DNA of 64,000 nucleotides from Dendrophyllia cribrosa (Eukaryota > Cnidaria > Anthozoa > Scleractinia > Dendrophylliidae). The notes beneath the pieces were generated by a model. It ran no database searches. It was not told where the DNA came from and saw only the letters and a list, made by a program, of their open reading frames with translations. This document shows, in pieces, positions 62,064 to 64,000 of the stretch. Location: NCBI GenBank assembly GCA_024195265.1, contig JAJLRJ010000011.1, positions 21,431,402 to 21,495,401 of the forward strand, read 5' to 3'. A program made the position numbers and the translations under genes. Numbering within the stretch: position 1 is the stretch's first letter; the number at the start of each line of letters is the position of its first letter.

Positions 62064-62099
62064 CTGGAGGAATAGGAAACTGGACTTCGTCAAGTTTCT

Positions 62100-62520
62100 C
62101 TGCCCTTCCCGTCCACGTCGACAGAAGTACAGGTGACATGAAACCAGACATTGAATAGGAGGCCTTGAGGAGTTTTCAGACTGATACTAAGTTTACAGAA
62201 GTGAAGGAGATATTTGCTTTCCAAGATAATATAGTTAATTAAATTGCTATTATTTTCTAGATTATCAATTCCAAAAATAACATCTCTAATTTCTAAATGC
62301 TTGGTAAGCTTTAATTTATCTTTACATATCATTTCCACTTCATTCCAAAATAGTCTAACTCTTGGGCATTGGAAAAGAAAGTGTTCAAGAGTTTCGATAT
62401 CTGTTTTGCACAAAATCGCACAAAGGAGATTCGACTTTTTTAAACTTGTAAAGCATATCATTTGTATACATGATCCTATTTAATATTTTGTATTGAAATT
62501 CGCGCAGTTTAGTACTCAAG
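62100..62520 (-). mobile_element. LINE ORF2 C-terminal remnant
   Basis: The minus strand encodes TKLREFQYKILNRIMYTNDM and, in a shifted frame, CKTDIETLEHFLFQCPRVRL followed by FWNEVE: the same zf-RVT-type segment as the LINE tail at 15770-16720. The frame change near 62420 shows decay. Confidence 0.6.
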
Positions 62521-62634
62521 GTTATTTGAATAGGTAAAAGTACGGTGGCCCACTAAGGCCACGGCTACACACTGTAAAACAAAGCCGTCTTTGTATAAAA
62601 ACTCGCCTCCTCTGTGCAATGGTACTTGTTTTCC

Positions 62635-62840
62635 ATACAAGTATAAGCCTGTTGCATAGAAATGAGCCTCCTCCGTAGAAATTAGCCTCCTCCGTAGAAA
62701 TCATCCTCCTCCGTAGAAATAAGCCTCCTCCGTAGAAATAAGCCTCCTCCGTAGAAATGAGCCTTCTCCGTAGAAATAAGTCTCCTCCGTAGAAATGGGC
62801 CTCCTCCGTAGAAATAAGCCTCCTCCGTAGAAATGATCCT
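62635..62840. repeat. 19-bp tandem repeat (CCTCCTCCGTAGAAATAAG)n
   Basis: About ten copies with small changes (AAG, GAG, CAT, GGG at the unit end), just upstream of the zinc-ribbon exon at 62935. Because 19 is not a multiple of three, the open frames it creates are artefacts. Confidence 0.9.
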
Positions 62841-62934
62841 CCTAAGAGACATCAAGGTCCTGGAATCTAATACCCAGGCCTCTCGCTGAACGCCGCAACT
62901 TCTCCCCGCCATTTTGATGCAAGCGTGCAAAATT

Positions 62935-63031
62935 ATGGCGCATTTTTGCAGCTCATGTGGCGAAAATCTGGGCCAATATTCTACATCCAAGCCGAATTAC
63001 TGCCCGAAATGTGGCACAAAATTGCAAACAG
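62935..63031 (+). CDS. First coding exon of a zinc-ribbon gene
   Basis: ATG at 62935, 32 codons, donor CAAACAG before GTTAGT at 63032. It encodes MAHFCSSCGENLGQYSTSKP followed by NYCPKCGTKLQT: two C-x2-C pairs 17 residues apart, a zinc ribbon. No further exon is recognised before the window ends, so the protein's main domain is unknown. The spacing and exon signals make chance unlikely. Confidence 0.6.
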
Positions 63032-63279
63032 GTTAGTGAACTATTCTTTGTTGTCATGTGTCTGCGTATTTTAAGCGAATATCTAGCAGCTGTTTTGAGC
63101 ACATGTTTATACAGCTCGAAGGCACATATAAGCTTAAGCTTACTTCTGGTTCGATTTCCATCTTTTAAAGTAAATATTAGTTACGCTGTGAATAGGCAAC
63201 TTCCGAGTTGTCTTTAGCCTCTTTATTGAGACTTACATAACGGAGTAAATGGTTCAGTTTTTGGCAGTTTATATGGTTA

Positions 63280-63622
63280 ATTCCCGGGGTGGGGTGGGGT
63301 GGGGTGGGGGTAGGGTACTCGGGTATATTTCGGGTGGGTATGTGCCGCCCTGGTCTCCAAATTTGGACCCTGTTTTAGAAAGAATTTGCACTCAAAATGA
63401 TACCCCGTTCTAGAAGTAGGTCAATGTTTAATACCCCGTTTTAGAAAAAAATGGCTGCTGATAATCTAAAGCTTTCGTGCGTTCGAAATATTACACCCCA
63501 TTCTAGGAAACGTCTCTGAAATGGATACCCCGTTCTAGATCAGGAGTCCCAAAATCACGAGCCCGTTCGGCGGCACATACCCGTACAGGTATTTTGGGAG
63601 GGTACCCCCCCCCCCCCAGGTT
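63280..63622. repeat. MITE-like repeat with GGGTATGTGCCGCC inverted ends
   Basis: The left end (CCGGGGTGGGG tandem, GGGTATGTGCCGCC at 63337) is mirrored by GGCGGCACATACCC at 63571-63584 and a TACCCCCCCC run. The inside has four 'ataccccgttctaga' words. This fits a small inverted-repeat element common in anthozoan DNA (recalled). Confidence 0.65.
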
Positions 63623-64000
63623 AATTTTAGGCCTAAACAATCCGAGAAGCTAGATGGTACTCTGGTACGATAACGCTATGTAAGCCTAAGCCTAGCTGAG
63701 GTCACAGTTTCGATCCTAAGTGGGGATTTTACATTTTCTTTTTTACAGTTAAAAATTTGTTGAAAATATAATTCTAAGTGTCGATATTGCGTTATATAAT
63801 TCTCAATAAGTGTCCGAGGGGGTTTAGGTGGATGGGATCTAATGCTGACCCTTCCGAGTTGTCTTTACTGCCTCTCTATCAGAGCGAGGTCAAGTGCAAA
63901 ATGAGTTCACATGCAAATAAGACTAATTTTCATATGAATGGTTTCGCACTTTGCCTCGCTTTGAAAAAGAGGCTCTATATTTGAGGTTGCTTCAGCTCTA
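63623..64000. other. No recognised gene
   Basis: Presumably intron of the gene starting at 62935. CCGAGTTGTCTTTA at 63203 recurs at 63856, a short direct repeat. Confidence 0.35.

Noticed and set aside
62635..62840. CRISPR-like array
   Set aside because: Units are contiguous 19-mers without unique spacers, in eukaryotic DNA; it is a minisatellite.

Overview
The window is eukaryotic animal DNA, AT-rich and full of transposons, with short exons bounded by GT/AG sites, tRNA-like SINE copies, MITE-like hairpins and tandem arrays. The transposon mix (Harbinger plus Myb partner, CACTA/Tnp2-like, Crypton-like, DD37E Tc1/mariner-like, LINE tails, BEN-domain exons) suggests a cnidarian, probably an anthozoan. 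That placement is inference from recalled family distributions, not proof.

The main object is a near-complete Maverick/Polinton (adintovirus-like) element at 32501-52484. It is flanked by an exact 6-bp target duplication (CTAACT at 32495-32500 and 52485-52490). It starts AGTAGT, ends ACTACT, and each terminus is a 73-76 bp near-palindrome able to fold into a hairpin. From left to right it carries: a VLTF3-like factor; a two-membrane-segment protein; an unknown 133-aa protein; a fibre-like protein; the packaging ATPase; a PPxY-containing protein; the penton-like and basic minor proteins; the double-jelly-roll major capsid protein; an adenain-type protease fused to a membrane-active-looking N-terminus; a DUF5679-like protein; a phospholipase A2 virion protein; a chromodomain integrase; a coiled-coil protein; two AT-hook/zinc-finger proteins; and a protein-primed family B DNA polymerase. 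The left five genes after the VLTF3-like one read leftward, and the block from 40602 on reads rightward. Two promoter styles are visible. An AT box abuts the ATG of the structural genes. A separate AAACGCA motif lies 40-56 nt upstream of the two DNA-binding genes and the polymerase.

A 500-N gap at 37626-38125 joins two almost identical 2.3-kb pieces (fibre plus ATPase). This looks like two haplotype contigs placed end to end, so the true element is probably about 17.2 kb with one fibre and one ATPase gene.

The Polinton sits inside the second gene of another DNA transposon (29624-53573, TA duplications, 212-bp terminal inverted repeats differing at one base), whose first gene is a DD37E transposase. 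Without the Polinton that host element is about 3.96 kb.

Left of the nest (1-29.6 kb) are decayed transposase exons (2970-4461), a broken BEN-gene-like pair of exons (5530-6180), a Harbinger transposase with one CGA-to-TGA-type stop and a Myb-like partner (12.6-15.4 kb), a LINE tail, SINE copies, a BEN-domain fragment and a GATC-rich array (27.7-28.4 kb). Right of the nest are the last exons of a BEN-domain gene (54.2-56.1 kb), an 808-aa intronless transposase-like gene (57.7-60.1 kb) surrounded by at least eight copies of GTAACGTAATTTAC, a Crypton-like tyrosine recombinase exon, a LINE remnant, and the first exon of a zinc-ribbon gene that leaves the window.
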